DNA from: Nitrosarchaeum sp.
GTDB taxonomy: Archaea; Thermoproteota; Nitrososphaeria; Nitrososphaerales; Nitrosopumilaceae
Assembly (NCBI GenBank): GCA_021414105.1
Contig: JAIOPB010000048.1
Coordinates: forward strand, 1-38,757
DNA: 38,757 bases
Direction: 5' to 3'
The notes beneath the pieces are model-generated. The model saw only the letters and a list, made by a program, of their open reading frames with translations, searched no databases and was not told the origin of the DNA. Below, in pieces: positions 22,064 to 31,062 of the stretch. The number at the start of each line of letters is the position of its first letter. Position 1 is the first letter of the stretch. Position numbers and translations under genes: made by a program.

Positions 22064-23864
22064 GAAATATTTGAATGTCACTTTGAGATGATGCAAGTTT
22101 CATAAGAGTTCTTGAAGCCTCAGAGCGTTTAGGAATTAGTATCTCACCTTTTTTGCCAATTCTGACAGATGTCACATATTTGTCATGCACATAGATATCA
22201 GCGTGCATTGAAGAATATTCTCTGCCAACAGTTAATGATAATGCAGTTTTGGATTCTGAAAAAATAAATGGCAAATCACCAGATGAATTGGCAGAATGAG
22301 AATTTTTTTCAACAACATCGATGTGAATTTTAAGTAATTTTTCAATCTCGTTTATGTTAGAACCACCCTTACCAATAATGGAGGGTATTGATTGCTTGTC
22401 AACTAGAACTTTTACTTTATTATCAGATAGTATCTCAACTTCTACTCTAGGATCGAATTTCCTAAAAATATCACGGATTTTGTCTTCGGCAAGTTTCTCG
22501 ATTCCAACTTTATGCACTCTTTTTGAGACTGGAACTATAACATTTTCTTCACCAAAAGTATAGATTTCATGCTCTAGTACATTATCGGCAAAATTCCTAA
22601 TTTCAATTACAGGTCTTGCCAAGTCAGATTCAGTCATACCGGTTGGAACTTTTACTACAAGCTCCAAATCATAGATTTTACCAATATGACCATCTTTGAC
22701 AAAAACTACAGTATCTATAACATTTGGAATTATTCCAAGCTCGATTTTTCCAATAAAACGTTGTATTGCATCCAAAGGAGAGTTTGCATGTACAACACCA
22801 ACCATCCCCACACCAGTTAGTCTTAGATCAGCAAATGTACGAAAGTCTTCTCGTCTTCGTACTTCATCAAAAATTGTATAATCAGGGCGAACCAATAATA
22901 AAATATCAGCACTGTTATCAAAGCTGCCATCTAGTTTTGTGTATTGTGTGATTCCAGGATCCACTTGCAAATCACGCGGAGATTCAAATGTTTTTACAAT
23001 CTTTCCTGTGTGATGGTAAAAATTAGCTAGACTTGATGCTAGAGTACTTTTTCCAGATCCTGGAGGACCAGAGATTATAATTCCCTCTGCCCTATCAGAA
23101 AATCTCTTCATCAACGCTTCAGATATTTCATAATCATCGAGGGTTAATTTCACAATAGGATGAACTATTGTGATTTCAAATGCTTCAGAAAATGGGGGGT
23201 AAGTAATGGCAATTCGATAATCATTGTACTGAATTACAGATGCACCAGTCTTTGAGATTTCTACTGTGCTTGAATCAAAAGTTGTAGTCTCTAAAATTTG
23301 AGAGGATATGAATTGCAGATATTCTTTGGTAAGAATTTCATCACCTAGTTTTGTCAGATTAAAAGAACCGGGTTTTCCTTTTTTTGCCATTGGAGGCATG
23401 TTTTCTTTAAGATGTACACTCATTGTTTCAGAATCAAAAAATTTTAAAAATTCCAAAACAAGGTTTTTAGAAATAGGTTTTACAAATACGGATTCCAGTC
23501 CTTCTGCCTGCGCCACTAAATGTTGGACATGATCTGAGGTGTAAAGAATAGCCTGATTTTGTTTTGCTGCATCTTTAATTATCGCGTCAATTCTGCCGGC
23601 ACCTGCCATACGAATATCCTCAGAGGTAGGATGAGCGCCATGTATTGTTATAACCAAACCAAAGTTATGTGATATGTCTTTGAGTTTTTTTATCCCTTCT
23701 AGTCCGATAAATCCCTGTTCCTTTTTCTGAGATGCTTGAGATTGTAATTCATCAAAAACTGCCTGAGGTATTATAATTTCAGAATTTTGAATATGTCCAG
23801 ATTCAATCTGGGCAATCAATTGACCATTAATTATGATACTTGTATCAACAACAATCTTTGACAA
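22050..23864 (-). CDS. PIN domain-KH domain ATPase (archaeal PilT/VirB11-like)
   Basis: 604 residues. Order: PIN nuclease-like domain (about 1-130, with VVDTSIIINGQ), a linker, a secretion-type ATPase with Walker A GPPGSGKST at residues 266-274, and later a KH domain with IPSIIGKGGSNINEIEKL and a C-terminal extension. This architecture is a well-known archaeal family of unknown role, probably RNA-related because of PIN and KH. The start is TTG at 23864; VVDTS follows directly. It is the last gene of an operon with CheY- and HPt-like genes (37-base gap). Confidence 0.9.
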   Translation of the reverse strand: MSKIVVDTSIIINGQLIAQIESGHIQNSEIIIPQAVFDELQSQASQKKEQGFIGLEGIKKLKDISHNFGLVITIHGAHPTSEDIRMAGAGRIDAIIKDAAKQNQAILYTSDHVQHLVAQAEGLESVFVKPISKNLVLEFLKFFDSETMSVHLKENMPPMAKKGKPGSFNLTKLGDEILTKEYLQFISSQILETTTFDSSTVEISKTGASVIQYNDYRIAITYPPFSEAFEITIVHPIVKLTLDDYEISEALMKRFSDRAEGIIISGPPGSGKSTLASSLANFYHHTGKIVKTFESPRDLQVDPGITQYTKLDGSFDNSADILLLVRPDYTIFDEVRRREDFRTFADLRLTGVGMVGVVHANSPLDAIQRFIGKIELGIIPNVIDTVVFVKDGHIGKIYDLELVVKVPTGMTESDLARPVIEIRNFADNVLEHEIYTFGEENVIVPVSKRVHKVGIEKLAEDKIRDIFRKFDPRVEVEILSDNKVKVLVDKQSIPSIIGKGGSNINEIEKLLKIHIDVVEKNSHSANSSGDLPFIFSESKTALSLTVGREYSSMHADIYVHDKYVTSVRIGKKGEILIPKRSEASRTLMKLASSQSDIQIFLKDF

Positions 23865-23901
23865 ATTTTCTATCAGTTTTTAAATGAATCTAGACCCTAA
23901 A

Positions 23902-24267
23902 TTACTTTGCCAAAATATCAGAAATGGCTTTCAAGACATTGTTAAAGTCAAATGGTTTTGAGATAAAAGAAGAAGCACCAGAATCCAAACATTGTTGGAT
24001 TATTTTTTGATCATCGCTGGCAGTAATTAGTATTATTTTGGCAGCTGGGTTTTGCGCAATGATTTCTTTGACAACTGTAAGTCCATCTTTTTTAGGCATT
24101 GCCAAATCTAAAAGTAACAAATCAGGGTGCAATTGCGGAAACAGTTCTACAGCTTCTGCACCGTCTTTTGCTTCTCCTACTATAGTATAATCACCAATGG
24201 TCAAGATATCTTTTAGAACTAGTCTAATGGCATCAGAATCATCTGCAATCATAATGTTTCCCATCAT
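23902..24267 (-). CDS. CheY-like single-domain response regulator
   Basis: 121 residues, one receiver domain. Acidic pocket Asp9-Asp10, phosphorylation site Asp54 (LLLLDLAMP), conserved Thr82 (ILITAS) and Lys104 (SKPF) are all visible. It has no output domain, so it must signal by binding other proteins, as CheY does. It lies 35 bases after the HPt gene and before the PIN-KH gene. The divergent histidine kinase is the obvious phosphate source, by inference. Confidence 0.93.
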   Translation of the reverse strand: MMGNIMIADDSDAIRLVLKDILTIGDYTIVGEAKDGAEAVELFPQLHPDLLLLDLAMPKKDGLTVVKEIIAQNPAAKIILITASDDQKIIQQCLDSGASSFISKPFDFNNVLKAISDILAK

Positions 24268-24302
24268 ATTATCTTACGATCCCATATAATTAAAAATATG
24301 TA

Positions 24303-24662
24303 TCAGGAAAGAGCAGAAGACAGGTTGGAAATCCTTTGTTTTATTTTATCCAAATTATAATCTGTACAGGTCATTGATTTTTTCATTTCATCAGCTGCAA
24401 TTATTAGCGATTCAAGTATTTCATCTACAACAATACCAGTCATAATTTTTTTTAACAGAGAGTCAAGCAATGCAGACAGACTCCCTAAATCTTCTTTTCC
24501 CATCATTGGAGCCAATCCTTTAATTTTATGAGTTGATTTTTGAATTTTTGCTGCATTTGCAGACACATCATGACTACTTTGACAGGAATTTAGAATATTT
24601 TGAATTTCGGAGATTTCATTATTAATTTCAGCGGTGGCAACTTGGAGAAATTCATCAGACAT
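24303..24662 (-). CDS. HPt domain protein (phosphotransfer)
   Basis: About 119 residues from ATG 24662 (MSDEFLQVATAEINNEISEI). The motif STHKIKGLAPMMG, with His45, is the phosphoacceptor sequence of HPt/CheA P1 domains. The rest is helical. An upstream ATG at 24686 would add eight residues but lies inside the shared TATA region, so the inner start is preferred. As a free HPt it could pass phosphate between the adjacent kinase and receiver. No other domain is present. Confidence 0.85.
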   Translation of the reverse strand: MSDEFLQVATAEINNEISEIQNILNSCQSSHDVSANAAKIQKSTHKIKGLAPMMGKEDLGSLSALLDSLLKKIMTGIVVDEILESLIIAADEMKKSMTCTDYNLDKIKQRISNLSSALS

Positions 24663-24686
24663 GTAGATTAATTTAATAAAATTCAC

Positions 24687-24702
24687 CCATTATTTTTATA
24701 CC
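24687..24702. promoter_or_regulatory. Shared TATA region for divergent HPt operon and histidine kinase
   Basis: CCATTATTTTTATACC reads GGTATAAAAATAATGG in reverse. It is about 25-35 bases from both the HPt ATG (24662) and the kinase GTG (24724), so one AT box may serve both directions and link their expression. Confidence 0.45.
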
Positions 24703-24723
24703 CTATGCTAGATTTCAGATACT

Positions 24724-26607
24724 GTGAAGATTATCAATAAAACGTACCTACTAGTGGCAATTCTAATTGTAGCTGCAATCATCAATTTGACATTACTTTA
24801 TCAGTCAGAACAAATAGACAACTCCCAATCACATTCTATTATCAAAACAGGAGATCTTAAAGTACAAACAGAATCTATTTCAGGATTAGCTGTATCTGTG
24901 GCAAACGGGAATATAGAGGATAAAGATAATTTAGATAAAGAGATAGAAAACGCAAATTCAGTTCTCACCATGTTAAAAAATGGTGGGTCAATTAATGGAC
25001 AAACAATACAAAAAATTCCATCTTCAATAACATCAGACTATAATAAAGTGATAACATCGTGGAATACATATAAAGAAAAAGCATTGAATGTAGAAAAAAC
25101 ATCAGTTTTTGATAAAGAAGCAACAAATGCGATGAATTACGTACTGCAAAAAAATAGCGAGCTAATTTTAACAACAAATTCTTTATCTAAAGAACTATCA
25201 GATTTAGGAAGAGACTACAACAGACATAAAGAAATTGCCACCGAGTTAGAAAATTCTGCAAAAGAAATTGGTCAGTTGACTTTGTTAATTTCAATTGGTG
25301 AAGAAGAAAATGCACAAGAAAAATTGAAAAAAGAAAGAGTAGCATTTGAAGTAGGTCTACGAAAATTATTGGGCATCTCAACAAAAGAACTAGATGTAAA
25401 AAGTATAGGACAAGAACATGAAGAGTTAATCCAAATTCCAAGAGAAAATTCAAATGAATTACGAAAACTAGATCCATTGTGGGAAGCACTACAACCCAAA
25501 ATTGGCATTCTTGAAGAAAGGGCATTATTATCCCCAAATTTCAATTCAGCAAAAAATGAGATGAATGTTGAAAAGTTAGTTCTATTTTCAGATATCGATA
25601 ATTTATTGAATTCTTGGAATGCTCAAATGGCAAAAGAAGGTAACCAAGAACAATTAATCATTCAGATTTTATTAATAATAGATATCGCAATATTCTTTTT
25701 AGTACTTTATGTCATTAGACAATCTCTGTTACCTCTAAGATTAATCACAGATGCACTCTCAGGAATTAAAGAAGGGGCATATGGTGAAAAAATAAAATAT
25801 ACAAAAGCAGACGAGGTGGGAAAATTAGCAAATACATTTAACATAATGTCAGATACAATTAAAGAAAAAGAAGAACAAGCCAAAAAAACAGAAATTGCAA
25901 AAGATGAATTCCTAGCAATGATTACTCATGAATTAAAAACTCCATTAGTTCCTATTCAAGGATATGCAGATATTTTACTGAGTGAGCATTTAGGAAAATT
26001 GACAGACAAACAAAAAGAGAGAATAAGCATAATCAAATCCAGTTCAGAAACATTACTGGCATTAATATCAGATTTACTTGATGCTCAAAAACTAGAATTA
26101 GGTCAGCTTAAAATTAGAAAAGAAAATGCCAACATAAAAGATACAGTTACAGATACAATAAAATTATTTTTGCCACAAGCACAGAAAAATAAAATAGAGA
26201 TCATTTCAAACGTACAGGATCTCTTAATAGAACATGATCCAGAGAGGATAAAGCAAGTAATAACAAATCTAATCAAAAATAGTTTGACTGCAGTGGCACC
26301 AGAAAAAGGAAAAATAGAGATATCAATGAAAGACCTCCCCCAAGAGATTCAAATTAGCGTAAAAGATAATGGCATTGGCGTTCCAATAGATAAACAAAGT
26401 AATCTATTCAAGAAATTTTATCAGGTGGATGCAACGCTAACAAGGGAAAGGGGTGGAAGTGGCTTAGGATTGTCAATATGTAAAGGCATAATGGAAAATC
26501 ATGGTGGGACAATTACCGTAAAGAGCACACCAAATCAAGAAACAATATTTACTTTTACACTGCCAAAAAAAGCAGAGTTGGGAAAATCTCCAATTGGACT
26601 TGCTTAA
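24724..26607 (+). CDS. Membrane-bound sensor histidine kinase
   Basis: 627 residues from GTG 24724. Membrane helix 1 (about 7-25) and helix 2 (about 316-336) enclose a 290-residue, mostly helical extracytoplasmic sensor domain rich in Lys/Glu. HAMP follows (about 337-390), then the dimerisation helix with phosphoacceptor His402 (MITHELKTPLVPIQGYADIL). The ATPase domain has the N box QVITNLIKNSLTA, DNGIGVP and RGGSGLGLSICKG. The signal is unknown. The kinase is divergent from HPt, CheY and PIN-KH genes, which are its likely partners. Nothing is truncated. Confidence 0.93.
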   Translation: MKIINKTYLLVAILIVAAIINLTLLYQSEQIDNSQSHSIIKTGDLKVQTESISGLAVSVANGNIEDKDNLDKEIENANSVLTMLKNGGSINGQTIQKIPSSITSDYNKVITSWNTYKEKALNVEKTSVFDKEATNAMNYVLQKNSELILTTNSLSKELSDLGRDYNRHKEIATELENSAKEIGQLTLLISIGEEENAQEKLKKERVAFEVGLRKLLGISTKELDVKSIGQEHEELIQIPRENSNELRKLDPLWEALQPKIGILEERALLSPNFNSAKNEMNVEKLVLFSDIDNLLNSWNAQMAKEGNQEQLIIQILLIIDIAIFFLVLYVIRQSLLPLRLITDALSGIKEGAYGEKIKYTKADEVGKLANTFNIMSDTIKEKEEQAKKTEIAKDEFLAMITHELKTPLVPIQGYADILLSEHLGKLTDKQKERISIIKSSSETLLALISDLLDAQKLELGQLKIRKENANIKDTVTDTIKLFLPQAQKNKIEIISNVQDLLIEHDPERIKQVITNLIKNSLTAVAPEKGKIEISMKDLPQEIQISVKDNGIGVPIDKQSNLFKKFYQVDATLTRERGGSGLGLSICKGIMENHGGTITVKSTPNQETIFTFTLPKKAELGKSPIGLA

Positions 26608-26677
26608 AGAAAACAAACTTTCTTAACTAAAATCACTCACTCTCTTGAAAAAATGGATTTTCTGCAAATAATTATTA

Positions 26678-26818
26678 ATGAGTAAAGAAAGCCATGAAAA
26701 TACAGAATTTTACGCAAATTGTGCCACATATTTTGAATTCTTGCGTAAAAAAGGAGACAGTGACTATAATTTTGAGGACGAATACTACTTTACCATGCCT
26801 GCAATATCAAATCATTAA
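26678..26818 (+). CDS. Possible 46-residue acidic small protein
   Basis: ATG 26678 to TAA 26816-26818. The product starts MSKESHENTEFYANCATYFE and ends in an Asp/Tyr-rich segment. Composition is protein-like and acidic with many aromatics. It is in the gap between the histidine kinase and the uracil-DNA glycosylase gene. No family is known to me. Confidence 0.45.
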   Translation: MSKESHENTEFYANCATYFEFLRKKGDSDYNFEDEYYFTMPAISNH

Positions 26819-26873
26819 GCAAACAGAAGACTTACGAACCATCAATTAGAGAAAATACACAGTAAATGAAAAC

Positions 26874-27467
26874 ATGAATTCTGAATTAGAGACAACAAGA
26901 CTAAAGGTAATAGAATGCACCAAGTGTGAACTTTCCAAGACTAGAACAAACGCAGTTCCAGGTAAAGGAAATTTTCAATCTGATGTGATTTTTGTCGGAG
27001 AAGCACCCGGTAGAAATGAGGATAAAAATGGGGAGCCGTTTGTTGGGATTGCGGGACAAAGGCTTAACCTTGCACTAGAGGGGGCGGGAGTATCAAGAGA
27101 ATCAGTATACATTACAAATATTGTAAAGTGCAGACCACCAAACAATAGAGTTCCAACAATTTCTGAAAGAAATACATGTCAGGATTATCTTCAAAAAGAA
27201 ATTTCTATAATAAAACCAAAAATAATATGCATTTTGGGAAATACTGCATTTAATTCAATTTTAGGGGGATCAGAGATTACAAAATACCGAGGTAAAATTG
27301 TAAAAAAAGACAAGCAGTTTTATTTTTTGACAGTTCATCCAGCTGCTACAATTTACAATCAAGAATTAATCAGGGTTTTAAAAGAAGACATTGTCAAATT
27401 ATTTGATTTGATCAGAGAGTTAAAAAATGGCAAACAAATTTCAGCAGACATTGACTATTCTGCCTAG
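26874..27467 (+). CDS. Family 4 (iron-sulfur) uracil-DNA glycosylase
   Basis: 197 residues. It removes uracil from DNA made by cytosine deamination. The iron-sulfur ligands are Cys15, Cys18, Cys86 and Cys102. The active-site motif is VGEAPGRNED (41-50), and VHPAATIYN with His155 is the second. The pattern is the type 4 UDG of thermophiles and archaea. The Asn of ITNIVKCRPP is typical. The last 41 bases overlap the start of the next repair gene, strongly suggesting coupled expression. Confidence 0.93.
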   Translation: MNSELETTRLKVIECTKCELSKTRTNAVPGKGNFQSDVIFVGEAPGRNEDKNGEPFVGIAGQRLNLALEGAGVSRESVYITNIVKCRPPNNRVPTISERNTCQDYLQKEISIIKPKIICILGNTAFNSILGGSEITKYRGKIVKKDKQFYFLTVHPAATIYNQELIRVLKEDIVKLFDLIRELKNGKQISADIDYSA

Positions 27468-28011
27468 AACGTTTTATTCGCGAGACACCATTACAGTTGC
27501 AAAAAGTCTACTAGGGAAAAAAATAGTACGAAAGATAGGCAAGCATGAGATTTCAGGAATAATCATAGAGACAGAAGCATATAGACATAAAGATGATCCA
27601 GCAAGCCATGCATTTAGAAAAATCACTGAGAGAAACAAAGTAATGTTTGATGAAGTAGGAAAGGCATATGTCTATTTCACATATGGAATGCATTATTGCT
27701 TTAATGTAGTTGCAAGAAATTCAAAATTCGATGCAGGTGCAGTTTTAATTCGTGCAATCATACCTGAAAAAGGAATAGAGATCATGGAGAAAAACAGAGG
27801 TACAAAGGACAGTAAAAAACTCACTGACGGTCCTGCCAAGTTAACGCAGGCATTAGGAATTACAAAAGAACACTATGGAGTAGACTTGACTACAGATTCA
27901 AAATTATTCATTATCGAAGGAGTAAAACCTAGAAAGATAATTCCAGGCCCCAGAATTGGAATAAAAAATGCAACAGACAAATTGTGGAATTTTAAAATAT
28001 CAATAAAATAA
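27427..28011 (+). CDS. 3-methyladenine DNA glycosylase (AAG/MPG family)
   Basis: 194 residues. Family motifs are LGKKIV, IIETEAY-R (the active-site Glu and Tyr area), DPASHAFRKITERNKVMFDEVGKAYVYFTYGMHYCFNVV and the DGPAKLTQALGI block with a following GPRIGI. It excises alkylated purines and hypoxanthine to start base excision repair. No iron-sulfur cluster is expected in this family. It begins inside the UDG gene (41-base overlap, different frame). The ATG at 27427 gives MANKFQQT before the conserved LPRTFYSRDT. Confidence 0.93.
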   Translation: MANKFQQTLTILPRTFYSRDTITVAKSLLGKKIVRKIGKHEISGIIIETEAYRHKDDPASHAFRKITERNKVMFDEVGKAYVYFTYGMHYCFNVVARNSKFDAGAVLIRAIIPEKGIEIMEKNRGTKDSKKLTDGPAKLTQALGITKEHYGVDLTTDSKLFIIEGVKPRKIIPGPRIGIKNATDKLWNFKISIK

Positions 28012-28020
28012 AACTAGAAT

Positions 28021-28653
28021 CTATTTGTCATTGCTTTCATCTAATGTCCATGGCGCAAATTTTCCTAAGATTCTTTGCCAATCTAATCGTAAAAGTAAAA
28101 CAACTACAGCAGTCATCATTGCACCAAAGATTATGATGCCAATATACACAGTAGTTACATCATTGACATTTTCAAGAAATGGTTCTACCAAAGAGAGACC
28201 AAGATGATGAGAGATAAGAACGATTGAATAACTAAGAACAATTTTACCAGTAAGTGTAGCAATGAAAAATCTTTTTGGGTTATATTTTGCCAGTCCTAAT
28301 GGAACATAGATTAAATCATCAGGAATTGGTGTTGCGGCAGCAACAAATGCAGCAGCAGCGCCATATCGCTTTACTAATCTTTCAAATGGTCGCATTCTCT
28401 TTCGAGTTTTTTCATTTAAAATATGCCGTCCTTCATAACTCACATAAAAAATAATTTGTTTTGCAACAGTTGCAGTTAATGCAGAAAGCAATGCTAGAAT
28501 ATGCAGATTAAATTGATCACCTACCGACATTGAAGCAAGTAAAAGAAAACCAGGTAATGGAATAAATGGAATTAAAGAACCAAAAAAATTAACAAGACCC
28601 AAACCAAGATACCCCACTTCAGGAGCAAATGGAAACAGTGCAGAAAAATCCAC
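28021..28653 (-). CDS. VTT (SNARE-associated/DedA-like) membrane protein
   Basis: 210 residues with about five or six membrane segments. The VTT pattern is seen in FFGSLIPFIPLPGFLLLASM, the cytoplasmic basic loop with RYGAAAAFVAAATPIPDDLIYVPLGLAKY, and a C-terminal anchor. These proteins are scramblases or transporters of lipids in other organisms, and the DedA branch is widespread. The substrate is unknown. It converges on the MPG gene with nine bases between stops. The start is ATG 28653. Confidence 0.85.
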   Translation of the reverse strand: MDFSALFPFAPEVGYLGLGLVNFFGSLIPFIPLPGFLLLASMSVGDQFNLHILALLSALTATVAKQIIFYVSYEGRHILNEKTRKRMRPFERLVKRYGAAAAFVAAATPIPDDLIYVPLGLAKYNPKRFFIATLTGKIVLSYSIVLISHHLGLSLVEPFLENVNDVTTVYIGIIIFGAMMTAVVVLLLRLDWQRILGKFAPWTLDESNDK

Positions 28654-28765
28654 AAATCACCCAGCCATCAAGCATTATTTAACAAAAGCGAACACAGCAT
28701 AGGAGGATTTGGCAAAAGATTATCTTCATAATCATTAAAATATCATCTTTTTACAACCAAAACAG

Positions 28766-29146
28766 ATGATCAAAAAAGAATACCCAAAAATTTGTGACGG
28801 AATATCAAGAATTAGCCCATATATCAGATTTGTAGGCATAATTGGACAGGGGGGAGATCTTTTGGCATACAAAAGAAGGCCAGATTTAAAACCACTTTTG
28901 GATGCAAAAAATACACAGTATCAATTTTCACATATTGCCATAAAAACAGATCTAGAGGGATTCTTTGATAAGAATCTTGGAGAAATTGAATTTGTTTGGG
29001 AAGAAAGAAAAAAAGTTCAAACAATATCATTTGCGATTAAAAAAGTTCGTGTTTGGATATCAATTGATAAAAAAGTAATTCGCTCAGAAATGCTAAGAAT
29101 AATTGATTCTTGCTTACCAATTGTAAAAAAATATGCTCAAGCATAA
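28766..29146 (+). CDS. Small alpha/beta protein of a thaumarchaeal family (paralogue 2)
   Basis: 126 residues. Related to the protein at 20686-21075: IRFVGIIGQGGDLLAYKRRP aligns with VRFAGLLDEFGKLLAGGYK, and EIEFVWEERKKVQTISFAIK aligns with the strand pair of the other, ending with a basic helix. It looks like a roadblock/LC7-type fold by pattern only. Its neighbours, a VTT protein and a coiled-coil protein, give no functional hint. Confidence 0.65.
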   Translation: MIKKEYPKICDGISRISPYIRFVGIIGQGGDLLAYKRRPDLKPLLDAKNTQYQFSHIAIKTDLEGFFDKNLGEIEFVWEERKKVQTISFAIKKVRVWISIDKKVIRSEMLRIIDSCLPIVKKYAQA

Positions 29147-29224
29147 ATTGTTCAAAACATATTTCACAACATAAGAAATCAGAGCAATCCTTAACTTTTT
29201 TAAAACAATTACTCCAAGAGAATC

Positions 29225-29524
29225 ATGGAAGAGATAGAGGAAATTCAGAATTTTGTTGACATGATAAACACAAGAAGTTCTGATTCAAAAGAGTATCAAA
29301 AAATGAAAATTGAAGAACTGAGTGCAGAGATTAGAGAAGCCATAAAATTTCAACAAGAATCATTTCAAAGGATTGAAGAATTTGAAGTGAAAGGAGGAGG
29401 ACATGACTTGATAAAATATGCAAAGATGATTTGTAAAAATACTACAGAAAGAGAAATATTAAAAATTCAAGAAGTTTATCTAAAAAAAATTGAAAAAGAA
29501 TATCTCAAATCAAATAAAAAATAA
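29225..29524 (+). CDS. Coiled-coil protein of unknown function (99 aa)
   Basis: 99 residues, nearly all helical, with a Glu/Lys-rich heptad pattern: EEIQNFVDMINTRSSDSKEY, IEELSAEIREAIKFQQESFQ, then a short GGGHDLIKYAKM break and a second helix. There are no motifs beyond a single Cys. The ATG at 29225 has a TATA-like stretch about 30 bases upstream (ACTTTTTTAAAAC). Its 3' end is one base from the stop of the convergent ABC ATPase gene. Confidence 0.5.
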   Translation: MEEIEEIQNFVDMINTRSSDSKEYQKMKIEELSAEIREAIKFQQESFQRIEEFEVKGGGHDLIKYAKMICKNTTEREILKIQEVYLKKIEKEYLKSNKK

Positions 29525-29525
29525 A

Positions 29526-30458
29526 CTACAGATCATCATATAACCAACATCTAACATAACCAGTTTTAGTTTTAAATTTTGGTGGGACTGTTTTACATTT
29601 TTCTATCGCAAGTGGACATCGTTCAATGAAACGGCATTCAGTTGGAGATTCTAAAAGACTAGGAGGTACACCTTTGATGTATTTAGGAGTGGGCCCTTTT
29701 AATTTTGGAATTGATTCTAAGAGTCCTTGGGTGTAAGGATGTTTTGGGTTTTGGTAGATTTCATGAGAAGAACCAAATTCAACCATATGTCCACCATACA
29801 TTATTCCAATTTTATCAGCAATTTCAGATAAGACTGCTAGATCATGGGTAATTAGCATAAAAGACATGCCATCTTTTTTGAGTTTTTTTAAGAGATTAAC
29901 AATTTGAGCCTGGATTAAAACATCAAGGGCAGTTGTAGGCTCATCTGCAATAACAAATTTTGGTTTTAGCAATAACGCCATAGCAATTATCACTCTTTGT
30001 TTCATTCCACCACTGAGCTCGTGAGGATATTTCTTTAAAACAACATCATTCAAACTAACAGAATGAATTGAATTTGCAATTGTCTCATCTAAATTACCAT
30101 TGAAATTATGTTGTTTTAGAATTTCAATGAATTGTTCTTTTATGGTAAATACAGGATCAAGCGAATTCATCGCTCCCTGAAATATCATTGATATTTTTTT
30201 CCATCTAAATTTCTCGGCGAATTCAGATTCTGAAATATCAAGTAGTGAATTACCGTCAAAAATGATCTCTCCATTTGTTGTACCTCCCAAAGGCATCCTA
30301 ACAATAGAAAGACCTAGAGTACTTTTACCACATGCGCTTTCTCCTGCAATGCCTATTGATTCGCCGTCGGCCAAATCAAAGTCTATGTCATCTACTGCAT
30401 ATACCGACCCTTTTGATGTATGATATTGAGCAGAAAGCCCATTTACAATTAAGACCAT
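29526..30458 (-). CDS. Oligopeptide/dipeptide ABC transporter ATP-binding protein (orphan here)
   Basis: 310 residues of the OppD/DppD type. Walker A is GESACGKST (39-47, with Ala where Gly is usual), the signature is ELSGGMKQRV, Walker B is FVIADEPTTALDV and the switch His is in LITHDL. The C-terminal oligopeptide-transporter extension has Cys-rich pieces around CRFIERCPLAIEKCK. It powers import of peptides or nickel-like ligands. No permease, second ATPase or binding protein is in the window, so its partner genes must lie elsewhere. Confidence 0.9.
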   Translation of the reverse strand: MVLIVNGLSAQYHTSKGSVYAVDDIDFDLADGESIGIAGESACGKSTLGLSIVRMPLGGTTNGEIIFDGNSLLDISESEFAEKFRWKKISMIFQGAMNSLDPVFTIKEQFIEILKQHNFNGNLDETIANSIHSVSLNDVVLKKYPHELSGGMKQRVIIAMALLLKPKFVIADEPTTALDVLIQAQIVNLLKKLKKDGMSFMLITHDLAVLSEIADKIGIMYGGHMVEFGSSHEIYQNPKHPYTQGLLESIPKLKGPTPKYIKGVPPSLLESPTECRFIERCPLAIEKCKTVPPKFKTKTGYVRCWLYDDL

Positions 30459-30539
30459 GTATGTAGTAGATCCAAACTAGAATTTTTGTTTTGCACTAGG
30501 GATATAAACAACTTGACAGAATGTAAAAAATCGATTCAA

Positions 30540-31055
30540 ATGAAACTGCCAATATGTAATTTTGATGCAAAAAATGCAGTACTTTGCCCAAAATGTGAGA
30601 GTAAGATAGAATCAGGAAGCATTACAAAAGTAGACGTTGATGCATCAATCAAACTAGCACAACTGGCCAAATCAAATCACATAATTGACAAATTTACACT
30701 TTATTCATGTAAAGAATTTAATGGAAACTTTGTGTTGTCTTTAGATAAAAATGACATTATGGTAATTAGACAAAGTCGTGTACTTTACAGATTACTTCAA
30801 GATCAATTTCAAGGCAAAATATGGTTAGTAGAAGCTGATGAAAATGACAAGAAATTCATAGAAGATCTCTTCTTTCCAACAAAAATTTTATCGATTAATT
30901 TGGTTTGGGCACCAGGGGGGGTACAAAAAACAAAGGCAGTCATATCTGGAAAATGGACACCCAGATTCCCAATTGACACAAACAAGGTCATCCAAATTGT
31001 CAAAAATGCCCGAAACCTTGACATTGAGATAGAATTTGAGGAGAAAAGAGCGTGA
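30540..31055 (+). CDS. Archaeal NusA-like protein with zinc-knuckle start and KH-like end
   Basis: 171 residues from ATG 30540: MKLPICNFDAKNAVLCPKCE, then SGSITKVDVDAS, and a C-terminal KH-like part with WTPRFPIDTNKVIQIVKNAR. I recognise this pattern as the archaeal protein annotated NusA-like that commonly starts with a zinc site; here one expected cysteine is Asp9, leaving Cys6, Cys16 and Cys19. A longer TTG start at 30486 would add an unrelated leader. It overlaps the longest aspS start and so is likely co-expressed with it. Function is probably RNA-related but unproven. Confidence 0.55.
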   Translation: MKLPICNFDAKNAVLCPKCESKIESGSITKVDVDASIKLAQLAKSNHIIDKFTLYSCKEFNGNFVLSLDKNDIMVIRQSRVLYRLLQDQFQGKIWLVEADENDKKFIEDLFFPTKILSINLVWAPGGVQKTKAVISGKWTPRFPIDTNKVIQIVKNARNLDIEIEFEEKRA

Positions 31056-31062
31056 GAATGAA

